Source of the DNA: Spirosoma sp.
GTDB taxonomy: Bacteria; Bacteroidota; Bacteroidia; Cytophagales; Spirosomataceae
Direction of reading: 5' to 3'
NCBI RefSeq assembly: GCF_026391055.1
Contig: NZ_JAPLET010000022.1
Location: 1 to 64,000, forward strand
Length of the DNA stretch: 64,000 nt
Shown: positions 26,435 to 36,014 of the stretch, one piece after another
Position numbering within the stretch: position 1 is the first letter of the stretch
Layout of the letters: each line of letters starts with the position of its first letter
Made by a program: the position numbers and the translations under genes
The notes under the pieces: model-generated
Databases searched by the model: none
What the model saw: the letters and a program-made list of their open reading frames with translations, nothing else
What the model was told of the DNA's origin: nothing

Positions 26435-29400
26435 TTAGAAAGAAAGATCGATGCCAAACGACCAGGTTCGGAAGAATGGATAGGTACTGTCGGAACTTTC
26501 TCCACGTTCGGGGTCGAAGCCGTCCTTCACAGAAGTCAGTTCGAAGAGGTCATTGCCCGAGAAATACACCCGGATACGGTCGGTTTTGATTTTCGACGTG
26601 AACTGCTGCGGTACAGTATAGCCGATGATCAACGACTTCAGCCGGGCGTAGCGTAAGTTCTGGATATTCACGTCGTTGAACTGCCAGTTCCAGTTGTTGC
26701 GGGTGGCATCGAACGACATCCGGGGATATTGCGCGTCGGTGTTTTCCGGCGTCCAGGTTTTACCAATGTAGCTGGTATTCACGTTCACGTAATTCCGAAA
26801 GAACGGTGCCCGGGCGTTTCCTCCCCGCAGAATATACCACTGACCCACGCCCTGCACAAAGGCCGAGAAGTCGAACCCTTTCCACTGCGCGCCCAGATTG
26901 ACCCCAAAGCTGTAGTGCGGGTTAGCATCGCCGTAGTAATACACATCGCCACTGCCGGGCAGGCCCGTACCCGTTGCCGTAATCTGCCCGTCGCCGTCCA
27001 GATCGACCACTTTCAGGTCGCCGGGCCGAAGCGTCGTTGTGGCGCCGGTCATGGAGGATAGATTGCCCTTGCCGCCGTATGTAGCGTAATAAGCCGCTAC
27101 GTCATCCTTATTGGTAAAATAGCCATCGGTTTTATACACAAACAGGGCATTGAGCGGATAGCCCTGACGTGGTGAAAACTTACCGGCCGCCCAGCTGTCT
27201 TTGCCTTGGTACGAAACAACATTGTTGGTGTTATCGCTAAGCTGAAGCCCCACATTGTAGTTTACCCGCCCTACGTTCGACTTCCAGTTGATGGCAACTT
27301 CCCAACCCCGTGTGCGCAGCGTACCGCTGTTGGTCGTAGGAGCCGTACCGCCCAGAATGGATGGGTAGGTAATGCCGATGAGCATCCCTACATTTTTCTT
27401 TTCAAATACGTCGATGCTGCCGCTGAGCCGGTTGTTTAGCAGGGCAAAGTCCAGACCAATATCCTTGTTGACCATCCGCTCCCATGAGCGCTGATCGGTC
27501 GTGATGGCCGAAAGGAAGGCGCTGGTCTGGAGCGAGGGGGTAGCCCCAAAAAGCGCCGAACCAATACCGATGGTCGACACATAGTCGTAGTTGCCCAGGC
27601 TGGCCTGTCCGCCAGTTTCGCCGTAGCTGGCCCGTAGTTTCAGGTTGTTGAACAGGTTCAGATTCTTCACGAATCCTTCTTCCGACAAACGCCAGCCCGC
27701 CGACAGACCATAGAAATTGGCCCAGCGGTTGTTCATGTCGAAGCGGGAGGAGCCATCCCGACGCCCCAGGGCTTCGAACAGATATTTCTGGCGGAAGCTA
27801 TAATTGAACCGGCTGATATAAGACACAAGGCCCCAATGGCTGGCGGTTCCACTGTTGGTTTGGGTATTGGTCGTAACGCCCCCGCTAACCGTGTTGGGCG
27901 AAGCGGTGTTGAGCGTAAACAGGCCCGCATAATCCAGGTTAGCCCGGCCTGCGTTCACGCCTTTGGTGTCATTTAGTTCGGCTGTATTGGCCACCATGAA
28001 CGAGATATCATGATCGCGGGCAATGGTTTTGACATAATCAAGTTGTACTCCGTAATTCTGGTACAACGTATTGTTGATCGTTTCCGTAATGCCCTGCTGG
28101 GTATTCTGGGTACTCGTGATCCGGTCGCCCGTCCAGGAATAAAAGTTAAAGCGCTGGCTATAGAGCGTTGCCCAGTTGTCGCGTTTCGTTACGGCAGCGT
28201 TAGCCGTCAGTTTCAGGCCCGTGATCAGTTCAACGCCTAAACGGGCATTGAGCCGCATGATCGCTTCATTGTTCTTTGAGGTACCGCCACTTTGCGTAAA
28301 CGCCACCGGGTTCCGATACCCATAATCATCGTAATAATCACCATTGAGGTTATAAGCCGGGAAAACTGGCGCATCGAAAAAGCCGGTATTACTGCCACTC
28401 AGACCAAATCGGGGGCTTTGCACGGTCCGGTTGTCGTACGACATACCCGTTTCCAGCTTGATACGTTTGGAAATGGTGTAGTCATAGTTGAAGCGTAAAT
28501 TGTATTTCTTTTCTCCGTCATAGGCCGTCTTCAGCAGGGAGCGATTATCCGAAAAACCCACGGAGAAGAGGTAAGCCGTTTTATCCGACGAACCCCGTAT
28601 GTTCAGATTCTGCTGATTTGACCAGGCCGGTCCATAGAGTGCGTTCTGCCAGTTATTATCCGCATAGTGCGAAACCAGACCAGTGGAGGGGTTGGTATAG
28701 TCGAACGCCTGACCCGTAGCCATTTTTTGCAGGTTCTCCTTTGTCCACTGCGGAAACCACTCCACCGGGTTGCCACTGGCATCGACCTTGTCCTGCGTGG
28801 AAGCGACCAGGTACTGCTGCGCCCATTGCGACATGTTCGCCCAGGGAACAGTGATGCCGATGGTATTGAGTCGGAAATTGCTGTTGAGACTTACCTGCAT
28901 CCTGCCTCCTTTTCCCCGTTTGGTGGTAATGAGCAGGACACCTCCCTGAGCCCGGGCACCGTAGATAGCCGCCGACGCATCTTTCAGGGCAACGACCGAC
29001 TCAATGTCGTTTGGGTTAATGGTGTTCAACTCCAGCGACCCGACCACCGAAGGAACCCCGTCGATGATGATGAGCGGCTCTACACCCGTCACGGACGACT
29101 CGCCCCGCAGGCGAATATTCAGCCCTTCGTTGCCCGGACGTGCTGACGTCCGCTGAATGAGCAAGCCGGGTACCTGCCCTTGTAAGGCAACAGCGGTGTT
29201 GGCAACAGGCCTGTCTTTGAATACTTCTTCGCCCACCTGGGCGATAGCCCCCGTTACGGTTGCTTTTTTCTGTTCACCAAACCCAACGACGACGACTTCG
29301 TTGAGTGCTTTGGTATCGGGCTGGAGCGAGACGGCAATGACGCTCTGGGTACCCACCGTTATTTCCTGGGGGGCGTAGCCGACGAACGAAAAAACAACTA

Positions 29401-29980
29401 TAGTGCCTTTAGCCGGAACGACCAGTCTATAATTGCCATCAATGTCGGTTGTTGTGCCGCGAGCCGTTCCTTTCATAACGACACTGACCCCCGGTAAGCC
29501 CTGCCCTTTTTCGTCCGTCACTTTCCCCGAAATGGTTTCGTCTTCTGGTTTGGCGGTTTCAGCCGAAGCCATATCCGTTGACGAAGCCGCTGAAACGGCA
29601 GATTGAGGGGTAACTGGCGTATTGGGTTCCCGGTTCAGGATGATGTACCCTCCGGATAGCGCATACTGAATATGCAGGGGCCGGAGCAATCGGGTCAACA
29701 CCTCCTCCAGCGGCAGGTTCCGAGCCAGAAGACTCACTTTACGATCGCGAACGAGCGATGGTACGTAGGAGAAACGTACTTTGGCCGTTTTTTCCAGTTG
29801 ACTGAGTATGAGCTTTAGATCTCGCTGTTCTGCCTCAACCGACACCGTGCGATTGAGAACATCCTGTGCAAATCCGTCCCGGCCAAACGTCATGCTGGCC
29901 ACCAGAACAATAAGCATCAGAGACAAACTGGTTTTCATGAGTACCGCAATTAGTTTGCGTTTGGTAATCGTTTTTTTCAT
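26435..29980 (-). CDS. SusC/RagA TonB-dependent transporter with STN signalling domain (locus 1)
   Basis: The 1181-residue protein has a signal sequence, then an STN domain at about 45-115 ('DLKLILSQLEKTAKVRFSYV'). A carboxypeptidase-D-regulatory-like beta domain ('ISGKVTDEKGQGLPGVSVVM', about 148-235) follows, then the plug with the SusC signature ('IESVVALKDASAAIYGARAQ') and the C-terminal 22-strand barrel. STN domains interact with a FecR-type anti-sigma factor, and such a gene pair lies immediately upstream. The protein is therefore both importer and ligand sensor: substrate binding outside should release the ECF sigma factor inside. The barrel is complete to the terminal 'RTWSFGIDLSF'. 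Confidence 0.95.
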   Translation of the reverse strand: MKKTITKRKLIAVLMKTSLSLMLIVLVASMTFGRDGFAQDVLNRTVSVEAEQRDLKLILSQLEKTAKVRFSYVPSLVRDRKVSLLARNLPLEEVLTRLLRPLHIQYALSGGYIILNREPNTPVTPQSAVSAASSTDMASAETAKPEDETISGKVTDEKGQGLPGVSVVMKGTARGTTTDIDGNYRLVVPAKGTIVVFSFVGYAPQEITVGTQSVIAVSLQPDTKALNEVVVVGFGEQKKATVTGAIAQVGEEVFKDRPVANTAVALQGQVPGLLIQRTSARPGNEGLNIRLRGESSVTGVEPLIIIDGVPSVVGSLELNTINPNDIESVVALKDASAAIYGARAQGGVLLITTKRGKGGRMQVSLNSNFRLNTIGITVPWANMSQWAQQYLVASTQDKVDASGNPVEWFPQWTKENLQKMATGQAFDYTNPSTGLVSHYADNNWQNALYGPAWSNQQNLNIRGSSDKTAYLFSVGFSDNRSLLKTAYDGEKKYNLRFNYDYTISKRIKLETGMSYDNRTVQSPRFGLSGSNTGFFDAPVFPAYNLNGDYYDDYGYRNPVAFTQSGGTSKNNEAIMRLNARLGVELITGLKLTANAAVTKRDNWATLYSQRFNFYSWTGDRITSTQNTQQGITETINNTLYQNYGVQLDYVKTIARDHDISFMVANTAELNDTKGVNAGRANLDYAGLFTLNTASPNTVSGGVTTNTQTNSGTASHWGLVSYISRFNYSFRQKYLFEALGRRDGSSRFDMNNRWANFYGLSAGWRLSEEGFVKNLNLFNNLKLRASYGETGGQASLGNYDYVSTIGIGSALFGATPSLQTSAFLSAITTDQRSWERMVNKDIGLDFALLNNRLSGSIDVFEKKNVGMLIGITYPSILGGTAPTTNSGTLRTRGWEVAINWKSNVGRVNYNVGLQLSDNTNNVVSYQGKDSWAAGKFSPRQGYPLNALFVYKTDGYFTNKDDVAAYYATYGGKGNLSSMTGATTTLRPGDLKVVDLDGDGQITATGTGLPGSGDVYYYGDANPHYSFGVNLGAQWKGFDFSAFVQGVGQWYILRGGNARAPFFRNYVNVNTSYIGKTWTPENTDAQYPRMSFDATRNNWNWQFNDVNIQNLRYARLKSLIIGYTVPQQFTSKIKTDRIRVYFSGNDLFELTSVKDGFDPERGESSDSTYPFFRTWSFGIDLSF

Positions 29981-30201
29981 AATTTACCAACTGTTTTTAA
30001 TTGTAAGAAAACAAAGCCCTCCCTGGCTCCTTCAAAAGGAGCAGTGTTTGCCAAGACATAGAGGGAAGTACAACAGTCGCGGGGTAGAAATGAACATGGG
30101 TCCAAGCATGTCCATTTCGATAGCCCGGCGACTTTTTTTGTAGGCAGACGATTCGTTACTTCATCGGCAGCATTGGGGTTTAGGCGTTAAAAACATACTC
30201 A

Positions 30202-31287
30202 TTAATCACAACCGGCACCGGTAATCACAACCTGTGTACCATCTACTTTATAGCTGGCGCCAATGGTTCGGCAGATTATATCCAGTTTAGTGAAAAAAGG
30301 TTCGTCGCTCATCGGCACCGTCAACTGACAGTTTTTTAGGGCGGATTTATCGTAAACAATCGACAAACCATACGCTTTTTCCAGCCGGGCAAACACATCG
30401 GCAATGGGCGTATTCTCGAACTCAAATGAAACAGCCTTTTGGTCTGATTCCGTGGGCACTACCAGGGGCTGGTCGGTGATGGTACGTGTGAGTTGGTTGG
30501 CCTCGGTCAGGTAGGTGGCTTTCTGGTTCGGTGACAGCATCAGTTTTTCAGTCAGCTTTACGGACTCGTCGGTTGGCGCCATCGGGTAAACAGCCACCCG
30601 GCCGGTACGAACGACCACCGAAACCTCCCTACCACCCGTTCGAATCGTAAAGCTTGTTCCAACAACACGAGTGACCAGCCCGTCGGCATAGACAAGAAAG
30701 GGACGTTTTGGATTTTTGGTTACGTCAAAGAAAGCTTCTCCCGTCAGAAATACCTCCCGCACGGATCGTTTGTCCATATCACGGGCATAACTCAACCGAC
30801 TTTGCCCGGTCAATGTAATCCGGCTTCCGTCGGGTAACGTCACGACACGGGATTCGCCCTGGGTGCTGGCCACTTCCGTCAGGGGTAAATCCGACGATTT
30901 AACTACCTGTTCATACGCGTAGGCTGGTGTGGCAGGCCAGTATTGCCAGAGGCTCCAGCCAATACCAATAAGCAGCAAAATCGCAGCGGCCGCCTGCCAC
31001 CACACCGATCGACTGTTCAGGCGACGAACGGGTGTTTCTATGGCCGGCGACGTACTCGATAATATTCGGTTGACCTCCCGGGTCAGTTCCGTATCCGATA
31101 GGGAGGAGTTAGACTGAATATGCAGAATAAACGTACGAGCCTCGTCAAGATCAGCTTTCTTTTCCGGGTAAGCTGTTAAAAGATCCTGCCAGATCGAACC
31201 GTTAGCGGGGGAGCCATTACGAACCCACTGCACGAAGTCGTCGTCAGCCAGGAAATTTTCGACCTCATAATCCTTATATTGCTTCAT
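30202..31287 (-). CDS. FecR-family anti-sigma factor
   Basis: The 361-residue protein starts at the ATG at 31287; the frame extends 6 codons to a TTG at 31305, which is less likely. A cytoplasmic N-terminal helical part that binds sigma ('VENFLADDDFVQWVRNGS') precedes one membrane span ('WWQAAAAILLLIGIGWSLW', about 90-110). The periplasmic FecR beta domain follows ('VVTLPDGSRITLTGQSRLSY', 'VVGTSFTIRTGG'). A DUF4974-type C-terminus ('ISFEFENTPIADVFARLEKA'-like, about 285-355) closes the protein. It transmits the signal from the STN domain of the downstream SusC to the sigma factor encoded upstream. It lies 222 bases before SusC and about 120 bases after the sigma gene. Confidence 0.92.
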   Translation of the reverse strand: MKQYKDYEVENFLADDDFVQWVRNGSPANGSIWQDLLTAYPEKKADLDEARTFILHIQSNSSLSDTELTREVNRILSSTSPAIETPVRRLNSRSVWWQAAAAILLLIGIGWSLWQYWPATPAYAYEQVVKSSDLPLTEVASTQGESRVVTLPDGSRITLTGQSRLSYARDMDKRSVREVFLTGEAFFDVTKNPKRPFLVYADGLVTRVVGTSFTIRTGGREVSVVVRTGRVAVYPMAPTDESVKLTEKLMLSPNQKATYLTEANQLTRTITDQPLVVPTESDQKAVSFEFENTPIADVFARLEKAYGLSIVYDKSALKNCQLTVPMSDEPFFTKLDIICRTIGASYKVDGTQVVITGAGCD

Positions 31288-31405
31288 GATAGAACACCAT
31301 TTCAAGAGGCTTCTATAAGGAGGATAAGAAACGCATCAGATTATAATGAAAAAAAATCATCTTTTTTTTCATTATATATTTAACTGATTAACTATGAGGA
31401 GATTA

Positions 31406-31987
31406 CTACAAATGTGTAAAGAAATACAAAAAGAGAAACAGCGGCCCCCATTGTTCACGAACTGATTTGAGGGCCAGAGAAAGTAGATTGGTGGCGGCTG
31501 GCCGGGAGATATTCAGCACGAGCGCGATTTGTTCGTTGGTAAGATTTTCGAAAAACTTCAAATGAATAACCTCCTGTTGGCGCTGTGATAATCGACTGAT
31601 TGTTTTATGCAGGTGAGCGCGTGTTGCTGCGTCAGTTTCGTCCTCAATGATGCGGTTCTCAATATAATTACCGGAAGCGGATTGATTGTCTTCCCATTCG
31701 TCCGGGAGGTTGACAAAAATGGTATTTTTCTGATACTGCTGAAAAATGCGGTTTCGGAGGGCCGTAAATAGGTAAACCCGCAGGTTGACAACCGGGCCTA
31801 AAAACGCCCGACGTTCCCATAAACTGACAAACAGGTCATGAACACAGTCTTTCAGCAACTCCCGGTCGTTCAGGAATTTAGAACCATAGTCGAACAGGGG
31901 CCTGTAGTAAGCACGCAACAATGCCTCAAAGGCTTGCCGATCACCTTCCCGAAATAGTTGCCAGAGTGTTGTATCCTGCTCGGTCAC
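31406..31987 (-). CDS. ECF-type RNA polymerase sigma factor (FecI-like)
   Basis: Started at the GTG at 31987, the protein has 193 residues, the normal length for the family. Region 2 is visible as 'QAFEALLRAYYRPLFDYGSK' and 'DCVHDLFVSLWERR'. Region 4 is 'LSQRQQEVIHLKFFENLTN' with the helix-turn-helix 'NEQIALVLNISRPAATNLLS'. The frame is open further upstream to 32164, but those 59 residues lack a domain and look untranslated; no strong ribosome site settles the start. The gene precedes FecR and the STN-type SusC, the usual order of a Bacteroidota cell-surface signalling cassette. It should activate locus 1 when the glycan is sensed. Confidence 0.88.
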   Translation of the reverse strand: MTEQDTTLWQLFREGDRQAFEALLRAYYRPLFDYGSKFLNDRELLKDCVHDLFVSLWERRAFLGPVVNLRVYLFTALRNRIFQQYQKNTIFVNLPDEWEDNQSASGNYIENRIIEDETDAATRAHLHKTISRLSQRQQEVIHLKFFENLTNEQIALVLNISRPAATNLLSLALKSVREQWGPLFLFLYFFTHL

Positions 31988-32276
31988 GAAAAAAACAGTC
32001 CATTTGAGGGTACACAAATATACCCCCCAACCCGAATAAAGCCCAAAAAAAAGGGCAATGGTTCTATTTCGCTGGTATGTGAAACGACATTGTTCGTCTG
32101 CCGGGATAAGTTGTTTACGTAACGAAAGGTAAAAAAGATCGCGTAAGGCATTAAAATGGTACACAATAACTGGACAAATAGCACAACTTGAATCACAAAG
32201 TGTCTTACCCTGATTTTGTTCGGCCGTTTTTTTGAACAGTAGCTGGGTTGACTCGTCCTGGCAATTGTTGACCGTT

Positions 32277-32360
32277 CGTATGCAACTGATGGTGTTTGAC
32301 AGATTAAAAAAATATCCGTCTCGTGTGGAAGCGAGACGAAAAAAATATCATGCAGGCTTC
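32277..32360 (+). repeat. Dispersed intergenic repeat, copy K
   Basis: 'CGTATGCAACTGATGG' matches the head of copy B at 15 of 16 bases. 'GTTTGACAGATTAAAAAAAT' follows, then a perfect hairpin GTCTCG...CGAGAC (32318-32337) and 'ATATCATGCAGGC'. It lies between the divergent sigma factor and LOG genes and so may contain or flank their promoters. Confidence 0.6.
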
Positions 32361-32460
32361 CACCCAAATCGGACATTTACAGAGATACTATTTGACCTGA
32401 AGTTCGTACTTTGGCTTACTTATAAATGATTACACAAAAGTTGCCAAAATTCGAAGAGGT

Positions 32461-33039
32461 ATGAGAATATGCGTATACTGTGCCTCTAGTGCTAAAGTAC
32501 ATAGCGACTATTTTGAGGCAACTGAAAAGTTAGCCCTGGAATTTGTTAAGGCTAACGTAGAGGTTGTTTATGGCGGTGGGGCTGTTGGTTTGATGGGAAA
32601 ACTCGCCGATACCATCTTGTTACAGGGTGGTAAGATTAAAGGCATTATGCCCCGCTTCATGAACGAAGTAGAATGGGCGCACAAAGACGTCACTGACTTT
32701 GAGTTTACAGAGACCATGCACGAGCGGAAAGCTAGATTCCTGGAAGGAATCGATGGACTTGTGACCTTACCCGGGGGAAGCGGAACATTGGAAGAGCTAT
32801 TAGAAGCAATCACCCTAAAGCGGTTAGGCCAGTTTACTAAACCTATCGTTATTCTTAACACCAAAGGATTTTATGATCCGCTACGGGAAATGTTAGAGCG
32901 GTGCGTTCATGAAAACTTCATGCATGAGAAACATTTGGAAATGTGGTCATTTGTGGACCAGCCCAAAGATGTCATTGATGCGCTGATGACAGCCGCTGCC
33001 TGGGATAAAAGTGCGATTGATTTTGCGACTAATAAGTAA
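32461..33039 (+). CDS. LOG-family nucleotide 5'-monophosphate phosphoribohydrolase
   Basis: The 192-residue protein has the complete LOG/lysine-decarboxylase-like Rossmann fold: 'RICVYCASS' at the start, 'VVYGGGAVGLMGKLAD' (35-50), 'MHERKARF' (86-93), and the diagnostic PGGSGTLEE (104-112). Enzymes of this family remove ribose phosphate from N6-modified AMP (cytokinin activation) or from other nucleoside monophosphates. In bacteria most serve nucleotide salvage. The old annotation as lysine decarboxylase should not be used. It is monocistronic, with repeat copy K before it and copy E beginning 9 bases after its stop. Confidence 0.92.
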   Translation: MRICVYCASSAKVHSDYFEATEKLALEFVKANVEVVYGGGAVGLMGKLADTILLQGGKIKGIMPRFMNEVEWAHKDVTDFEFTETMHERKARFLEGIDGLVTLPGGSGTLEELLEAITLKRLGQFTKPIVILNTKGFYDPLREMLERCVHENFMHEKHLEMWSFVDQPKDVIDALMTAAAWDKSAIDFATNK

Positions 33040-33047
33040 GGCTATTC

Positions 33048-33158
33048 ATCTCGGTAAATGCTTCCAGCTGAGACAAGGAAACGTTCATGAATTGGCCCCT
33101 GCCCTCTGGAGGACGCCGTATTATGCATCTGCTCCTTAAATGGGGCCTTAAAAGAGAC
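33048..33158 (+). repeat. Dispersed intergenic repeat, copy E (full 111-bp core)
   Basis: It starts nine bases after the LOG stop: 'ATCTCGGTAAATGCTTCC', then the core 'GAGACAAGGAAACGTTCATG' matching copy B at 19 of 20 bases, then 'TTATGCATCTGCTCCTTAAA'. It ends 'GGGGCCTTAAAAGAGAC', an inverse of the left end. It fills the gap between two convergent genes. Confidence 0.7.
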
Positions 33159-33267
33159 GATTCAATAGTGAGAATGGATCCGGGGACATAACAGGGCAAA
33201 TTGTCGATTGAGGTGTCCGTAATTTCGGCGATGTAAGAGAACGCTAGGATATGCATACCCATTTACA

Positions 33268-34002
33268 TTAGCCTGCTTGTCCAAAAAAGTACATAAATGT
33301 GGCTAAGCCTAGAATCAATAATGACCAACTTACTATCATTCGAAGGCTAGGTAAGGCGCCACTCATTAATACGCGCTTGCCAAGGGGTAATAGAGCAATG
33401 CAAAGACCTGTTGTGGCCAAGATAGATACAAAAGAAGTCCCTTTGAGTACGCCTAGCATCAAAGCCGACATCAGACCTAAACCAATTGAGCCAACTAGAC
33501 TTAGCACGCCAGAGCGATACGTGCCAACCGCTAGGATTACCCAGCCAAACATGATGGCCGCTGACAAGCTGGAAACGATGTGGAAAGCGCCATACGAGTC
33601 GGCAACGGCCTTGATAGCCAGTGGCAGATTTTGCACCTTCACTAATTGAAAGGCTAGATGATTGATGCCGTAGTGGAAGCTACGAGCGAATAAGCCCAAC
33701 ATCACCAACGTCCCTCCCCAGCATGCCCAGGCCGGTTGTCTTTGCCCAACTAAGTTGGCTACGGTGACTATGGCTGGCCACAAGAGGATATTACCAGCCA
33801 GAAAAAGACTATAAGCAGTGGTGACTAGAGTTGGCAGTTGGTCAAAAGCTTTGAGTTGTTGGGGAAAGAAGAACTCAAATTGGATGAGTAGCAGTTGGGA
33901 AAGAATTAAGAGAAGTGGGGCAATAATCATGGAAACTCCTGCGATCCAACGGCCAGGGAACCAAAATGTCGTTGATTCAAGAGACTCAATTTGGTGCAGC
34001 AT
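33268..34002 (-). CDS. Multi-pass membrane protein of unknown function
   Basis: This is a 244-residue integral membrane protein with about six to seven hydrophobic spans ('WIAGVSMIIAPLLLILSQLL', 'AYSLFLAGNILLWPAIVTVA', 'AAIMFGWVILAVGTY', 'WSLLILGLATFMYFFG'). It begins with a short cytoplasmic N-terminus containing two tryptophan-rich turns. I recognise no catalytic motif. The arrangement resembles small DUF-type proteins common in Bacteroidota and Bacilli, but no name can be given with confidence. It is flanked on both sides by repeats (E downstream, F upstream). Confidence 0.8.
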   Translation of the reverse strand: MLHQIESLESTTFWFPGRWIAGVSMIIAPLLLILSQLLLIQFEFFFPQQLKAFDQLPTLVTTAYSLFLAGNILLWPAIVTVANLVGQRQPAWACWGGTLVMLGLFARSFHYGINHLAFQLVKVQNLPLAIKAVADSYGAFHIVSSLSAAIMFGWVILAVGTYRSGVLSLVGSIGLGLMSALMLGVLKGTSFVSILATTGLCIALLPLGKRVLMSGALPSLRMIVSWSLLILGLATFMYFFGQAG

Positions 34003-34128
34003 ATTATTGTTTTTAGGGTAATTTTATTGCATTACAAGGTATTGTGTAATACATACTACATAAGTGGTTTTGTTCGCGTTTCAACGGCAATCGCTGATTT
34101 CTTTAAGACGCTAATCAAACGTTATTTA

Positions 34129-34245
34129 TTCTCAGCAAACGCTCCCCGCCAGAGACGGTGAAACCTTCATGAGATGCTTCAGTATTCGGGCGTTTAAGGG
34201 AAGGCTCTACTTTAATACCTCTCCAATACTATCCGTAGCATACTG
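34129..34245 (+). repeat. Dispersed intergenic repeat, copy F (short core with tail)
   Basis: 'TTCTCAGCAAACGCTCCC...AGAGACGGTGAAACCTTCATG' runs to 'GGGCGTTTAAGGGA', a core of about 75 bp like copy C. The tail 'CTATCCGTAGCATACTG' is shared with A and C. It lies upstream of the membrane-protein gene and after the APC permease gene. Confidence 0.65.
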
Positions 34246-34277
34246 TTTATGTTTAGGGCCAGTCCGGGTAGGAAAAA

Positions 34278-36014
34278 TTAGATGATGAGCCGTACTCCGC
34301 CAAGTTCTTCGATGCGGTATTCAAACTTTTGGCTGGGTGAGCCGATAAACATGAAATTGGTTGGAATCTGCCATTTTTCGGATAGCTCCTGAATGAGTTC
34401 CGGTCCAAAATCGCCCTTGATTATTTCATAGGTAATGTCAATTTCGGGATAGGCCCGGTCGAGGGTTTCAATGTCCCGGTGTAAATTCTCGGGTATTATA
34501 AAGTGCTCACTTTCGATGGTTACAATACGCAGGCGATTTGTTTCTTCATTTTCTTCAATGTAGATCATAACCCGGTTGAGTGATGCGATGTCGTCGCCTT
34601 TTGAAAAGAAAACAAATTCCTGGTCGTTGATTTCCTTAATAGTCTGGTTGGTCCAATCCGTAAACCGCTCGATGCTTTGTTTCAGGGGCTTGAAGAAATA
34701 CAGAATAATCGACAGCAATCCGCTTAATATCAGCGAACGATCCATCATCATCAGGGCTATTAAAAAGGTAGGAATGAAGTATTCAAAAAATACCAGCACG
34801 TAGTGCGGGTTTAGCATGACGTTCCCCACCAGCGCCGTTCCGACGGCAATCAGTGCCAGGAAAACCGAGCCTGTCGTAGCCCGCTCGGGCCGGGGTAGGC
34901 GTTTTCGTCGGAGCTTGAGCAGCAGGTTGCCAATCCCAAATAAACCCATAACGGCCAGAAACGAAATGGCATAGACTCCCGCCAGTGCCTGGAGGTTGCC
35001 GCCCGTGCTCAGTAAAACGGATACGCACAGAACAAAAAATACCAACAGTATATAATACGGTGCCTGCCGGCTGTTTTCTTTCAACAAAAACTGAGGGAAA
35101 ATCCGGTCTAAGGTCATGCGTTTCATCAGCCCGCCAACGCCCACAAACGAGGTCAATACGGCCCCACTCAGGACCAGCACCGCATCTACCGAAACCAGCC
35201 ACGACAGCCATTGGCCACCCGCACGCTCGCCCATAAACGCAAGCAGGGATTCCTGGTGGCCGTTCACGTCGCCAATGGACATGATCCCAAGTGCCAGAAT
35301 AGCAATCAGTGGGTTAAAAACCGTAACGATAACCCACATGTTGCGAAGGGTTTTTGGGAAAATACCCGGTCCCTGTTCTTCCACGTAATTGGCTGAACTC
35401 TCGAATCCTGAAATGCCCAGCATGGCGGCTGCAAAGCCCGCAAAGAGCTGATAGGCAAGGCTATGCTCGGATTTGGTCGCAAAATTAACCGTGAAATGCC
35501 CTATGCCATTCATTAACACATACCAGCCACATACAGCACACAGGATGATCAACGTGGCCAGATGAATGATAAAAATGACAATGGCGGCCTTCGACGATTC
35601 TTTTAAACCGAGCAGATTGAGCAAAAAGAACAGAAGTAACAAGCTAATGGTCCCCCAAATAATGGGCAACCCATGATTGAACGCCGACGCATAATGAATG
35701 GCTTCATTGGCCGAAATAACACTGGTAGCAACGTACGAAAGGATGGTCAGGCAGGCCGCGAGTGAAGCCATCGACTTGTTGGCCGAATTGAGCAGTACGT
35801 TGTAAGCGCCCCCGTTGAGGGGTAATGCGCCTACGACTTCGCCATAGATTTTCCGAAATAAAAACAGCGTTCCGCCCACCATTAATAACGAAATCCAGGC
35901 GAACTGGCCAGCATACATAATGCTCAGTGCCGAAACGTACAGGCAGGAGGAACTGATGTCGTTGCCGCAGATAGCCGACGCTGGCAATTCACCTAATTTT
36001 GTGTGCGTAGTCAT
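34278..36014 (-). CDS. APC-superfamily amino acid permease with C-terminal cytoplasmic domain
   Basis: The 578-residue protein starts at 36014; the frame extension to 36056 adds 14 residues without signal value. It has about 12 membrane spans. The first is preceded by 'LGELPASAICGNDISSSCLY' with the glycine-rich unwound helix of APC transporters. Span 3 carries 'GEVVGALPLNGGAYNVLLNS' and span 6 'LGISGFESSANYVEEQGPGI'. Residues from about 460 to the end form a soluble domain ('LNRVMIYIEENEETNRLRIV') of unknown role. Similar fused tails occur in KUP- or APC-type transporters and may bind a regulator. The substrate, probably an amino acid or amine, is not determined. Confidence 0.87.
   Translation of the reverse strand: MTTHTKLGELPASAICGNDISSSCLYVSALSIMYAGQFAWISLLMVGGTLFLFRKIYGEVVGALPLNGGAYNVLLNSANKSMASLAACLTILSYVATSVISANEAIHYASAFNHGLPIIWGTISLLLLFFLLNLLGLKESSKAAIVIFIIHLATLIILCAVCGWYVLMNGIGHFTVNFATKSEHSLAYQLFAGFAAAMLGISGFESSANYVEEQGPGIFPKTLRNMWVIVTVFNPLIAILALGIMSIGDVNGHQESLLAFMGERAGGQWLSWLVSVDAVLVLSGAVLTSFVGVGGLMKRMTLDRIFPQFLLKENSRQAPYYILLVFFVLCVSVLLSTGGNLQALAGVYAISFLAVMGLFGIGNLLLKLRRKRLPRPERATTGSVFLALIAVGTALVGNVMLNPHYVLVFFEYFIPTFLIALMMMDRSLILSGLLSIILYFFKPLKQSIERFTDWTNQTIKEINDQEFVFFSKGDDIASLNRVMIYIEENEETNRLRIVTIESEHFIIPENLHRDIETLDRAYPEIDITYEIIKGDFGPELIQELSEKWQIPTNFMFIGSPSQKFEYRIEELGGVRLII

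Noticed and set aside
31988..32164. 59-residue N-terminal extension of the ECF sigma factor
   Set aside because: It precedes region 2 and is hydrophobic and unlike sigma factors; the 193-residue form has the normal length.
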